The notes: generated by a model not told the origin, from the letters alone. A DNA stretch of 8,360 nucleotides from Desulfovibrio sp. (GCA_031281815.1 JAITEY010000139.1:1-8360), one strand, 5' to 3'. Shown: positions 1 to 5,298, counted from the stretch's first letter. Made by a program: numbers and translations.

Positions 1-1
1 A

Positions 2-193
2 CTCTTCAAGAAGGGAGGTAACCCCCTCGGCTCCTATCCGCCGAGGCGGAGAGTCATTTCGGCGGACGGAGCCGGATGCGTATTGAAACATGATTCAAGC
101 GAGTTGACGATAGCCGGCCCATGGGCGGTTACAGGGGCCTGCACAATCTTTGTGTATGAAGAAATTTCAGATCAAACACGGGGCGATGAATGA
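2..193 (+). CDS. Possible 3' end of an unrecognised upstream gene (partial)
   Basis: One frame is open from the window edge to a TGA at 191-193, giving about 63 residues with no recognisable family; the last part reads GPWAVTGACTIFVYEE. The stop overlaps the start of the thioesterase gene as ATGA, an arrangement typical of translational coupling, and the thioesterase has only a weak ribosome binding site of its own, which would fit. Against this, an open frame of this length can occur by chance in GC-rich DNA, third-position GC looks lower than in the clear genes nearby, and another frame ends at a TAA at 19-21 just before a hairpin (25-46). The function is unknown, and whether it is a gene is an inference. 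Confidence 0.35.
   Translation, partial: LFKKGGNPLGSYPPRRRVISADGAGCVLKHDSSELTIAGPWAVTGACTIFVYEEISDQTRGDE
25..46. other. Small GC-rich inverted repeat
   Basis: CCTCGGC at 25-31 is matched by GCCGAGG at 40-46 around an 8-base loop. No T-run follows on either strand, so it is not a convincing intrinsic terminator. It lies just after a TAA at 19-21 in one frame, so it could mark the end of a gene that finishes there. If the longer open frame (2-193) is real, the hairpin is simply inside coding DNA. Confidence 0.3.
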
Positions 194-609
194 CCGAAAC
201 ATACCTTGATGAAGTCTGCCGAGAACGGCAAAGCGTGAATCCTCTGTTCAACTTTTTGCATGCGCGGCTGCGCATTGAACCCGACGGCACGGCGCGTCTG
301 ACCCTGCCTGTGGGGCCGGGCTTGATCCAGGGGGGCGGCGCGGTTGCCGGGGGCATACTCGCCACCATGGCCGACGAAGTCATGGCCCATGCCGTGATGG
401 CCGCCGTCGGCGCGGATCGGGCAATGGTCACTGTGGAAATGAACATGCGCTATCTGCGCAACGCGGGCCCCTGCCGGGAGGCTGACCTCTACGCCGTCGG
501 TCGCCTGCTCAAGCGCGGGAAAACCCTGTGCACGACCGACTCGGAGGTGTTCGACGAGAAAGATCGCCTGCTTGCTGCGGCCGGAGCGACCTTTTACCTT
601 TTAGATTAG
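190..609 (+). CDS. PaaI-type hotdog-fold thioesterase
   Basis: The 139-residue protein has the length and pattern of the PaaI/YbgC-like hotdog thioesterases, which hydrolyse acyl-CoA thioesters in the cytoplasm, usually as tetramers. The signature is AGGILATMADEVMAHAV (residues 53-69), corresponding to the family's HGG...D motif. Asp62 sits where the catalytic acid is expected, on the central hotdog helix. The strand pattern after it (MVTVEMNMRYLRNAG, then GRLLKRGKTL) is typical. The usual His of HGG is Ala53 here, so activity or substrate may differ. The start is the ATG at 190, which overlaps a possible upstream stop as ATGA; only a weak GGGG lies before it. The next gene begins 62 bases later on the same strand and could be co-transcribed. 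The family call is firm, but the substrate cannot be inferred. Confidence 0.85.
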   Translation: MTETYLDEVCRERQSVNPLFNFLHARLRIEPDGTARLTLPVGPGLIQGGGAVAGGILATMADEVMAHAVMAAVGADRAMVTVEMNMRYLRNAGPCREADLYAVGRLLKRGKTLCTTDSEVFDEKDRLLAAAGATFYLLD

Positions 610-671
610 GGAAGGGTTGATCGGCAAGGTGCGGCCGGAAGACCGCCTGCCGGCTGAGGAGTGAAACAAGC

Positions 672-1556
672 ATGCCCGCCCTGACGAAAACCGCGCTTGT
701 AGAACAGGCCGTCCTGTTCACGGAGCGGTCGCCGTGCAATCGCGTATCCCCGGACGAGGCCCTGCGCCCGGACCTCGCGGGCATGCGCATTTTTGACGCG
801 CCTGAGGCGGCCGTTGCCTCTGCCGACGACCCCCTGTTTGCGTCACTCAGGCAACCCGGCGTGGTCGGCCCCCGCTTCCGCCTGCCGCGCGACTGGCTGC
901 CGGGCGCCGGGTCCGTCGTTTCCTTTTTTCTCCCGTTCACCGAGGTCGTCAAAAAAGCCAACCGGGCCGATGCGGTGTGGCCCGCGCCGGAATGGCTGCA
1001 CGGGCGCATCGAGGGGCAGACGGCGGTTGCCGCCCTGTGCCGCCGCCTGGAGGCATTCCTGCGGGAAGCCGGATGCAGAGCCGTGGCGCCGTCGCTGAGC
1101 GCCGACTTCAAAGCATGGGGAGCGGCGGCCGATCGGCACAATCCCGCCCGGCAGCGGGACGCGGCAGCGGCCGGCTTCGGCAGCAACTGGTCGGAACGGC
1201 ATGTGGCGTACGTCTGCGGACTCGGCACCTTCGGGCTCTCTGCCGGACTGATTACCAAACGGGGTATGGCCGGACGCTTCGGCAGTGTGCTCACCGACCT
1301 GGAACTGCCGCCCGACGCGCGGGAGTACGCGGCGTATGACGCCTACTGTACGCGTTGCGGCGCCTGTGCCCGGCGTTGCCCGGTCAAGGCGGTTTCGCCG
1401 GAAACAGGCAAAGATCACGCCCTGTGCGCCGCGTTTCTGGACAAGACGCTCGAGGCGCACAAACCGCGTTACGGATGCGGCAAATGTCAGACGGGCGTCC
1501 CTTGCGAAAGCGCCGTGCCTCCCGCGCAAGCCCGGCACACGACAGGCAGGGCATGA
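672..1556 (+). CDS. QueG-like double [4Fe-4S] cluster protein
   Basis: This 294-residue protein has a C-terminal double [4Fe-4S] ferredoxin-like module of the kind found in epoxyqueuosine reductase (QueG) and related proteins. The first motif is YCTRCGACARRCP, with Cys226, 229, 232 and 236. A lone Cys252 (CAAFLD) follows, then YGCGKCQTGVPC with Cys269, 272 and 278. That makes the eight cysteines needed for two clusters. The N-terminal two thirds resemble the QueG-family domain only loosely, and I see no residues that prove cobalamin binding or queuosine activity. In anaerobes such paralogues are often separate from true QueG, so the safe name is a 4Fe-4S double-cluster-binding redox protein, probably cytoplasmic since no signal peptide or membrane segment is visible. 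The start is supported by GAGGAG at 656-661, 10 bases before the ATG. It may form a unit with the thioesterase upstream. Confidence 0.8.
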   Translation: MPALTKTALVEQAVLFTERSPCNRVSPDEALRPDLAGMRIFDAPEAAVASADDPLFASLRQPGVVGPRFRLPRDWLPGAGSVVSFFLPFTEVVKKANRADAVWPAPEWLHGRIEGQTAVAALCRRLEAFLREAGCRAVAPSLSADFKAWGAAADRHNPARQRDAAAAGFGSNWSERHVAYVCGLGTFGLSAGLITKRGMAGRFGSVLTDLELPPDAREYAAYDAYCTRCGACARRCPVKAVSPETGKDHALCAAFLDKTLEAHKPRYGCGKCQTGVPCESAVPPAQARHTTGRA

Positions 1557-1602
1557 GGAAACCCGGCCGGACGACGGAGGGAGGCAGAGCAAAGGCGCAG
1601 CA

Positions 1603-1632
1603 TTGACAAAGGGCACTACTTCGTTCAATAAT
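1603..1632 (+). promoter_or_regulatory. Candidate sigma-70 promoter for the glycosyltransferase gene
   Basis: A perfect TTGACA (1603-1608) is followed after 18 bases by AATAAT (1627-1632), which matches five of six positions of TATAAT. A second AT-rich candidate, TATAGT, lies at 1650-1655. The site is in the 119-base gap before the GTG start at 1676, at the point where base composition switches from GC-rich to AT-rich, so the gene seems to carry its own promoter. This rests on motif match only. Confidence 0.55.
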
Positions 1633-1675
1633 TTCCTTTTTTACACAGCTATAGTATGTTTGGAGACGAGACAAC

Positions 1676-2725
1676 GTGCGAAAAATACCGTGCTATCTCT
1701 ATAAGGAATACTGCGATTTCGTCTATCCTGAAGAATACATCGCATTGCACGGCCATAGACGCCACGATATATCCGAATTTTTACTGCTTGATGCCGACGG
1801 AAATCTGTATCCTCACCCTGAATATTTTACGGAAGTCACACCTGAGCAGGCGGAAGTATATATCTTTCCGCATGATATCGGTATGGTTAACGATTACCTC
1901 GGAGGTGAAAAGACGACAGTATTTCTTAAACAGTTACCATATATGAAATATCATGAGAGATATAATATAATAACCGACGGCGGAGATTTTTCACGATGCA
2001 TCAATATACCTGTCTGCCTGTTAAAAAAGAGCGTTCTTGCTGAAAAAACAGACTATTTGCCTTCTGTTCCGTTTGTTGTTCACCAGGATAGTCCTGAACA
2101 ACCGTATTGCATAGTAACATGGTATAATACATCTGAACATGTCTGTATGGATAAGCCCGATTTTACTTTTACCTCTTTACGCTATGATGCATCATTCGTC
2201 GGTGGATATAGTAACTATACAAGACAAGTAGCATGTAAATCTGCTGAAAGAGAAGAAAAATTGACATTTTACAACGGAGGATTTAATAAAATTATTTTTA
2301 AAGAAAAATTCTTTTTTTATAAAGAAGTTTCACTGGAGGAGCAAAGGAAGCGTGAAAGGCTGTTTCGCAATATCACAAAAGCATCTCTTACGGTTTTGTG
2401 CCCGCCCGGCATAGGACCGCAGTCTGTCAGATTGTACGAATGCTTGTATTACGGCAGGATTCCGGTATTATTTTTGCGAGAAATACGTTATCCCTTGGAA
2501 CATCTCATCAATTATGAAGATTTTTGTCTTTTTATAGACAAAGAAGATATTGTAAGGACCGGGGAAATAGTGCGCGATTTTATCATGCGTCACAGCAGGG
2601 AAGAATTGTACCGGAAATGTATTCAAGCCCGTAAAACGCATACGCTGTATTTTCGCAATGAAGACCGCATAAAGCATATAGCAGGGCTTACGGTACAGTA
2701 TCTCGACGCTCTGCGGCAGGGTTAA
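1676..2725 (+). CDS. Exostosin-type (GT47-like) glycosyltransferase
   Basis: The C-terminal part of this 349-residue protein (about 233-292) matches the exostosin glycosyltransferase pattern: a buried strand (SLTVLCPPG), then SVRLYECLYYGRIPVLF, then a YEDFCLFID strand. In that family this region binds the nucleotide sugar. No membrane segment or signal peptide is visible, so it probably acts in the cytoplasm on a surface polysaccharide or lipopolysaccharide precursor; donor and acceptor are unknown. The start is a GTG with GGAG at 1662-1665, 10 bases upstream; no ATG occurs in frame until residue 70, which would cut the domain. The gene is visibly AT-rich, with codons such as ATA, AGA and TTA that the flanking genes rarely use. 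It stands alone between unrelated genes, which points to horizontal acquisition. It converges with pgpA downstream. Confidence 0.75.
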   Translation: MRKIPCYLYKEYCDFVYPEEYIALHGHRRHDISEFLLLDADGNLYPHPEYFTEVTPEQAEVYIFPHDIGMVNDYLGGEKTTVFLKQLPYMKYHERYNIITDGGDFSRCINIPVCLLKKSVLAEKTDYLPSVPFVVHQDSPEQPYCIVTWYNTSEHVCMDKPDFTFTSLRYDASFVGGYSNYTRQVACKSAEREEKLTFYNGGFNKIIFKEKFFFYKEVSLEEQRKRERLFRNITKASLTVLCPPGIGPQSVRLYECLYYGRIPVLFLREIRYPLEHLINYEDFCLFIDKEDIVRTGEIVRDFIMRHSREELYRKCIQARKTHTLYFRNEDRIKHIAGLTVQYLDALRQG

Positions 2726-2768
2726 GGTACGCCCGACCGGTGCCGCTCCTGTTGCACCTATCACTATC

Positions 2769-2803
2769 TATCAATTCTCTATATCTCTATATCTCTATTG
2801 ATA
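2769..2803. repeat. Short tandem repeat inside an inverted repeat
   Basis: TATCAAT at 2769-2775 is matched by ATTGATA at 2797-2803. The 21 bases between them are two and a half copies of the 8-base unit TCTCTATA. The element lies in the 96-base gap between the converging glycosyltransferase and pgpA genes, at the right edge of the AT-rich segment. It has no GC-rich stem and no T-run, so it does not look like an ordinary terminator. It could be a bidirectional end signal or a trace of the insertion event. Confidence 0.6.
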
Positions 2804-2821
2804 CACACTCTCGAAGCGAAA

Positions 2822-3277
2822 TCAGAACAGCAGGTGGAGCAGGCCGAGGCACAGCGCCGCGTACAGGCCCGCGGCGGCATCATCGAGCATGATGCCCGCG
2901 CCGCCGCCGACGGCTTCCAAATTCTTGACGGGCCGAGGCTTGGCAATATCGAAAAAGCGAAAAAGGATGAAGGCCGCCGCATACTCCGCGAATCCGGGCG
3001 CGGCAAAAGGCAACAGGGTCAGCCATTGCCCGAAGAACTCGTCGATGACCACTTCGGGGGGGTCCACCCTGCCCAGCAGTTTTTCCGCCCGGCCGGATGC
3101 CCATATCCCGCTTGCCAGGATAAGCGCCAGAAACAGCAAACGCCCGGCGACGGGCAGCGGCACGAAAAGATACGGCGCCGCGAACAGGGCGGCCAAAGAA
3201 CCGCAGGTGCCGGGCATAACGGGACTTTTCCCGGCAACCGCGACTCGGGCGTAGCACAGAATCAGACGGTCGCGCAT
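2822..3277 (-). CDS. pgpA: Phosphatidylglycerophosphatase A
   Basis: This 151-residue membrane protein removes the terminal phosphate of phosphatidylglycerophosphate to give phosphatidylglycerol, a late step of acidic phospholipid synthesis at the inner membrane. The PgpA signatures are present in order: PGTCGS (residues 22-27), DPPEVVIDEFFGQWLT (72-87), FRFFDIAKPRPV (106-117) and GGGAGIMLDD (124-133). Hydrophobic segments lie between and after them. I chose the ATG at 3277 because the protein then starts directly at the conserved region and GGGAGG lies just before it, though with a short 3-base spacing. An in-frame ATG at 3376 would add 33 residues of unfamilied, charged sequence. The gene is transcribed away from flgM after a 356-base gap and converges with the glycosyltransferase gene. 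Confidence 0.92.
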   Translation of the reverse strand: MRDRLILCYARVAVAGKSPVMPGTCGSLAALFAAPYLFVPLPVAGRLLFLALILASGIWASGRAEKLLGRVDPPEVVIDEFFGQWLTLLPFAAPGFAEYAAAFILFRFFDIAKPRPVKNLEAVGGGAGIMLDDAAAGLYAALCLGLLHLLF

Positions 3278-3287
3278 CGACCTCCCG

Positions 3288-3311
3288 CGGGCGGAAACAG
3301 CCCGTTTTTTT
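3288..3311 (+). other. Hairpin plus T-run in the pgpA leader
   Basis: CGGGC (3288-3292) and GCCCG (3300-3304) form a five-pair GC stem with a 7-base loop, followed by seven Ts at 3305-3311. Read on the + strand this has the form of an intrinsic terminator, but no + strand gene leads into it. Read on the - strand it is a stem just upstream of the pgpA ribosome binding site. An overlapping palindrome, CCCGCGGG at 3284-3291, includes part of that site and could compete with the stem. Confidence 0.3.
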
Positions 3312-3366
3312 ATGCGGACACTCTCCCAAGACGGGGAGCCGGCATGAGCAGGCGTAACGACGACTG

Positions 3367-3443
3367 GAGGAATCATCGTTTTTGTACCGGTTCAGGTGAC
3401 CCCGGCGGATCGGCCTGAGCCGGTGTAAAGCCGATGATTTCTC
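3367..3443. repeat. Long imperfect inverted repeat (77 bases)
   Basis: The outer arms are GAGGAATCATCG (3367-3378) and CGATGATTTCTC (3432-3443), 12 positions with one G-T pair. The inner arms are ACCGGTTCAGG (3386-3396) and CCTGAGCCGGT (3414-3424), 11 positions with one G-T pair. The two stems are separated by equal 7-base internal loops, and the terminal loop is 17 bases. The element lies in the 356-base gap without genes between pgpA and flgM. No T-run follows the stem on either strand, so a simple terminator is not supported. Confidence 0.65.
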
Positions 3444-3500
3444 TGTTCCCCCGATGAGGGGAGTCGACCTGCGCCGGCGCAGGCCGACCGGGGAAATCAT
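3434..3500. repeat. Second nested inverted repeat sharing an arm with the first
   Basis: ATGATTTC (3434-3441) pairs perfectly with GAAATCAT (3493-3500). Inside it lie a CCCC/GGGG stem (3448-3461) and a near-perfect 26-base palindrome (3463-3488), whose core CCTGCGCC/GGCGCAGG is perfect over 16 bases and is extended by GTCG/CGAC. The left arm is also the right arm of the preceding 77-base repeat, so the two structures cannot form at the same time. In the flgM direction (- strand) the structure lies downstream of the stop codon and could act as a transcript end or RNA-stabilising element. Confidence 0.6.
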
Positions 3501-3524
3501 TTCTCCCGGCAGATTCCGGACACG

Positions 3525-3635
3525 GCTTGAGGCAGCGTCCCGATACTCCCGGCGGAGCCTCGGCGCGGCTTGGGGCAGCGCCTCAATACTCCCGGCGGAG
3601 TTTGAGGCAGAGCCCCGGTATTCCCCGCGAGGTCT
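3525..3635. repeat. Three degenerate 36-base direct repeats
   Basis: Three related units lie at 3525-3560, 3568-3603 and 3600-3635. They share the pattern GCTTGAGGCAG followed by a GATACTCCCGGCGGAG-like half. Units 1 and 2 are nearly identical in the second half (ATACTCCCGGCGGAG), while unit 3 is more diverged. The start-to-start distances are 43 and 32 bases, so units 2 and 3 slightly overlap and no unique spacers exist. The third unit ends on the flgM stop codon (3634-3636 on the + strand). They look like a degenerate intergenic repeat family, not a coding sequence. Confidence 0.6.
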
Positions 3636-3975
3636 ATGCCCGATTCAGGGTTCCGGCCAAAAAGGCCTCGTCCTTCAGCAATCCCTCGGCGATTTTTCGA
3701 CTGTCCGGCACATAGGCGCCGCTTTCCACTTGGGCTTTGAGCGCGTCCACCTTTTCCCGGCGGATGTCCGGGGCCTTGCCCGCCTCGGCATGCGCGGCGG
3801 TATGCAGCAAAGCGGCGGGCGACAGGCTTACGCGGTCGCCTTCTGCCCTGCCTGCGGCTTCACCCGTCCCGCCCCGCTTCTCCTGAAGAAGCGCGGCCTG
3901 TGCCGACCGGGCTGCCTGGTCCCTGTCGAGCCTGTAGGGATCGACATTGTGCAACAGCGAATTTTTAATTTCCAT
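3634..3975 (-). CDS. flgM: Anti-sigma-28 factor FlgM
   Basis: FlgM binds the flagellar sigma factor FliA (sigma-28) in the cytoplasm and keeps it inactive until the hook-basal body is complete, when FlgM is exported. The 113-residue protein has the expected form: a flexible, polar N-terminal half, RVSLS at residues 48-52, and the conserved sigma-binding helices at 71-106, with IRREKVDALKAQVESGAY and SRKIAEGLL as key blocks. The start is the ATG at 3975, with GGGAGG 8 bases upstream. It follows the FlgM-associated gene by 55 bases on the same strand, and the sigma-28-like promoter before that gene would put flgM under the control of the factor it inhibits. The stop codon coincides with the end of a degenerate repeat, so the last residues may have been altered by it. 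Confidence 0.9.
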   Translation of the reverse strand: MEIKNSLLHNVDPYRLDRDQAARSAQAALLQEKRGGTGEAAGRAEGDRVSLSPAALLHTAAHAEAGKAPDIRREKVDALKAQVESGAYVPDSRKIAEGLLKDEAFLAGTLNRA

Positions 3976-4030
3976 AAAACAAGCCTCCCACGGCCGCCGC
4001 GCAGGGCAACAGCCGAAAAATACTCAGCTT

Positions 4031-4444
4031 TCAAAGCATGGTCGCGTCGACAGTACGCAAGGTGACGTCCCACAGGCGGCCCATGACGACCTGTCGTTCT
4101 CCGGGGGGAAGCTCCGTTTCCTCACCGTCTGACGCCGACCGGAAAATTTTCAAATCCGGATCGTCGGGCGGATAACGGAACACCAGTTCCTCTCCCATTT
4201 CCGAAGACAGGCGGTTTTTGACCTCCCGCACGACGGGATTGTCGCTGCCCGCAAAAATCAGATTTTCCATGATTTCCCGCGCAACCCTCTCAATCATGTC
4301 CCGCCGTTTCTCCTTTTCGACATCGGGATCGTCACGCGACCCCTTGCCGATGAGGCGATCGTACCTGGCCAGCCGTCTTGCCGCCACCAGTTGTCTGCTG
4401 TAACGCAACAGCATCCGGCGCGTGTAAAACGTGTGCATGTCCAT
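4031..4444 (-). CDS. Conserved FlgM-associated protein (DVU0524-like)
   Basis: This 137-residue protein has no catalytic motif, signal peptide or membrane segment. It is highly charged and largely helical in appearance: an Arg-rich N-terminal helix (about 1-33), a Lys/Glu-rich helix (41-64) and a C-terminal block with FRYPPDDPDLKIF (89-101). From memory, Desulfovibrio genomes carry a conserved protein of this kind directly before flgM (DVU0524 in D. vulgaris), and this one matches in position and type; I could not align it. The start is the ATG at 4444; a second ATG lies two codons in. GGGGA is the only upstream ribosome-binding-like sequence. A sigma-28-type promoter ends about 20 bases upstream, so the gene is probably a late flagellar gene co-transcribed with flgM. 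A role in FlgM or FliA handling is inference. Confidence 0.75.
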   Translation of the reverse strand: MDMHTFYTRRMLLRYSRQLVAARRLARYDRLIGKGSRDDPDVEKEKRRDMIERVAREIMENLIFAGSDNPVVREVKNRLSSEMGEELVFRYPPDDPDLKIFRSASDGEETELPPGERQVVMGRLWDVTLRTVDATML

Positions 4445-4465
4445 CTCACTTTCCCCGTACTTCCC

Positions 4466-4493
4466 TTATCGGCAGCGAGCTTCATTCTCTTTA
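4466..4493 (-). promoter_or_regulatory. Sigma-28 (FliA) type promoter for the flgM operon
   Basis: On the - strand, TAAA (4493-4490) is followed after 16 bases by GCCGATAA (4473-4466). The second element is an exact match to the FliA -10 consensus, and TAAAG agrees with the start of the -35 consensus; the spacer is one base longer than the enterobacterial 15. Transcription would begin around 4460-4458, leaving a short leader before the ATG at 4444. Its position directly before a flgM operon makes a chance match unlikely. Confidence 0.8.
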
Positions 4494-4580
4494 TGGAGAA
4501 AAATGCCGCGGCTGAAAATTTTTTCCTCGTCCGGGATTGCCAAAAAAACCGTCTTGCTGCACAATATTCACGGCCTGTAC

Positions 4581-4600
4581 AGCAGTAAAGCAGTAAAGCA
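4581..4600. repeat. Small direct repeat before rfbC
   Basis: The 8-base unit CAGTAAAG occurs twice in tandem, and ACGAGGG then occurs twice (4601-4607 and 4610-4616). The second ACGAGGG supplies the likely rfbC ribosome binding site, four bases before the ATG. The gap between the two divergent genes (4445-4620) otherwise holds the sigma-28 promoter on the - strand; I see no convincing sigma-70 promoter for rfbC. Confidence 0.5.
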
Positions 4601-4620
4601 ACGAGGGTCACGAGGGCGCC

Positions 4621-5238
4621 ATGGATGTCACAGCCACGGAGATAGACGGTCTGCTGATCGTGCGCTTGGCCGCGCACAGAGACCGCCGGGGCTTTTTCAT
4701 GGAAACTTGGCGCGCGGAATGGGAGAAAAGATTGCGCGTTCCCCGTCCCTTCGTGCAGGACAACCTGTGCCGTTCGGAGGCCGCGGGTGTGGTGCGCGGC
4801 CTGCATTTTCAGCGTCCGCCCGCAACGCAGGCCAAGCTGGTCTGGGTCGGCAAAGGCGCGGCCTACGACGCGGCCGTGGACCTGCGCCTCGGCTCGCCGA
4901 CTTACGGGCAATGGTACGCCCTGGTGTTGAGCGAGGACAACATGCTCCGCTTCTATGTGCCCGAAGGCTTTGCCCACGGCTACATGACGCTGGAGGCCGG
5001 GACGGAATTTCACTACAAGGTCGGCGCTTACTACAGCCCGGAACATGAAGACGGCATCCGCTTCGACGACCCGGCTCTGGGCATCCCCTGGCCCAAAATC
5101 CCCCCGCTTGTCTCGGAAAAGGACGAAAAGCTCCCGTCACTTGCGGAACTGCAGTCGCCTTTCTCTTACGGCAAAGCGGAACTGCAGTCGCCTTTCTCTC
5201 ACGGCGAAAGCGGAACTCCGCGGCGGAGGAGGAAATGA
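4621..5238 (+). CDS. rfbC: dTDP-4-dehydrorhamnose 3,5-epimerase
   Basis: RfbC (RmlC) epimerises dTDP-4-keto-6-deoxyglucose at C3 and C5, the third step in making dTDP-L-rhamnose for surface polysaccharides. The family blocks are clear: DRRGFFMETW (21-30), FVQDN (44-48), VVRGLHFQ (57-64), VPEGFAHGY (113-121), YYSPEHEDGI (137-146) and SEKD (165-168). His62, Tyr132 and Asp168 line up with the catalytic residues of the enterobacterial enzyme. Family members are usually about 180 residues. Here residues from about 176 to 205 are an extra tail made of AELQSPFSYGK followed by AELQSPFSHGE and a basic end, the product of a DNA duplication. The start ATG has GAGGG four bases before it. No rfbA, rfbB or rfbD is in the window, so it is an isolated member of the pathway here. 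Confidence 0.93.
   Translation: MDVTATEIDGLLIVRLAAHRDRRGFFMETWRAEWEKRLRVPRPFVQDNLCRSEAAGVVRGLHFQRPPATQAKLVWVGKGAAYDAAVDLRLGSPTYGQWYALVLSEDNMLRFYVPEGFAHGYMTLEAGTEFHYKVGAYYSPEHEDGIRFDDPALGIPWPKIPPLVSEKDEKLPSLAELQSPFSYGKAELQSPFSHGESGTPRRRRK
5143..5217. repeat. 33-base tandem duplication in the 3' end of rfbC
   Basis: Two units, 5143-5175 and 5176-5208, differ at only two positions and both begin GCGGAACTGCAGTCGCC. A truncated third copy begins at 5210 (GCGGAACT), displaced by one extra base. The first two copies keep frame and encode 11-residue repeats; the third is read one base out, so the protein ends in a different, basic sequence. The pattern indicates recent slippage or unequal recombination. 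Confidence 0.85.
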
Positions 5239-5298
5239 CGGCGTCCCCGGAGCGGGCGCCCGGCCGGCAACGCCTCGGAACCCGCCGGAGAAATCACC

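Noticed and set aside
509..1628. Two overlapping - strand open frames opposite the 4Fe-4S gene
   Set aside because: Arg/Ser/Pro-rich translations without motifs. The + strand frame has eight well-placed cluster cysteines and a good ribosome binding site.
1656..1946. Alternative ATG-started ORF before and inside the glycosyltransferase gene
   Set aside because: It is in a different frame, short, and lacks family motifs; the GTG frame carries the exostosin block and a well-spaced ribosome binding site.
2735..2758. Terminator after the glycosyltransferase gene
   Set aside because: GGTGC/GCACC gives only a five-pair stem with a 10-base loop and no T-run.
2798..3418. + strand open frame opposite pgpA
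   Set aside because: Gln/Arg/Gly-rich product typical of an antisense shadow. PgpA on the - strand shows all family motifs.
3525..3635. CRISPR-like array
   Set aside because: The units are degenerate, unevenly spaced (43 and 32 bases) and partly overlap, so there are no spacers; no cas genes are near.
4500..4620. Sigma-54 promoter between the flgM operon and rfbC
   Set aside because: TTGGCAAT on the - strand (around 4535) gives a GG but no GC at the required spacing for the -12 element.
4294..5046. - strand open frame spanning the start of rfbC and the FlgM-associated gene
   Set aside because: It overlaps two supported genes in other frames and contains no recognisable domain.
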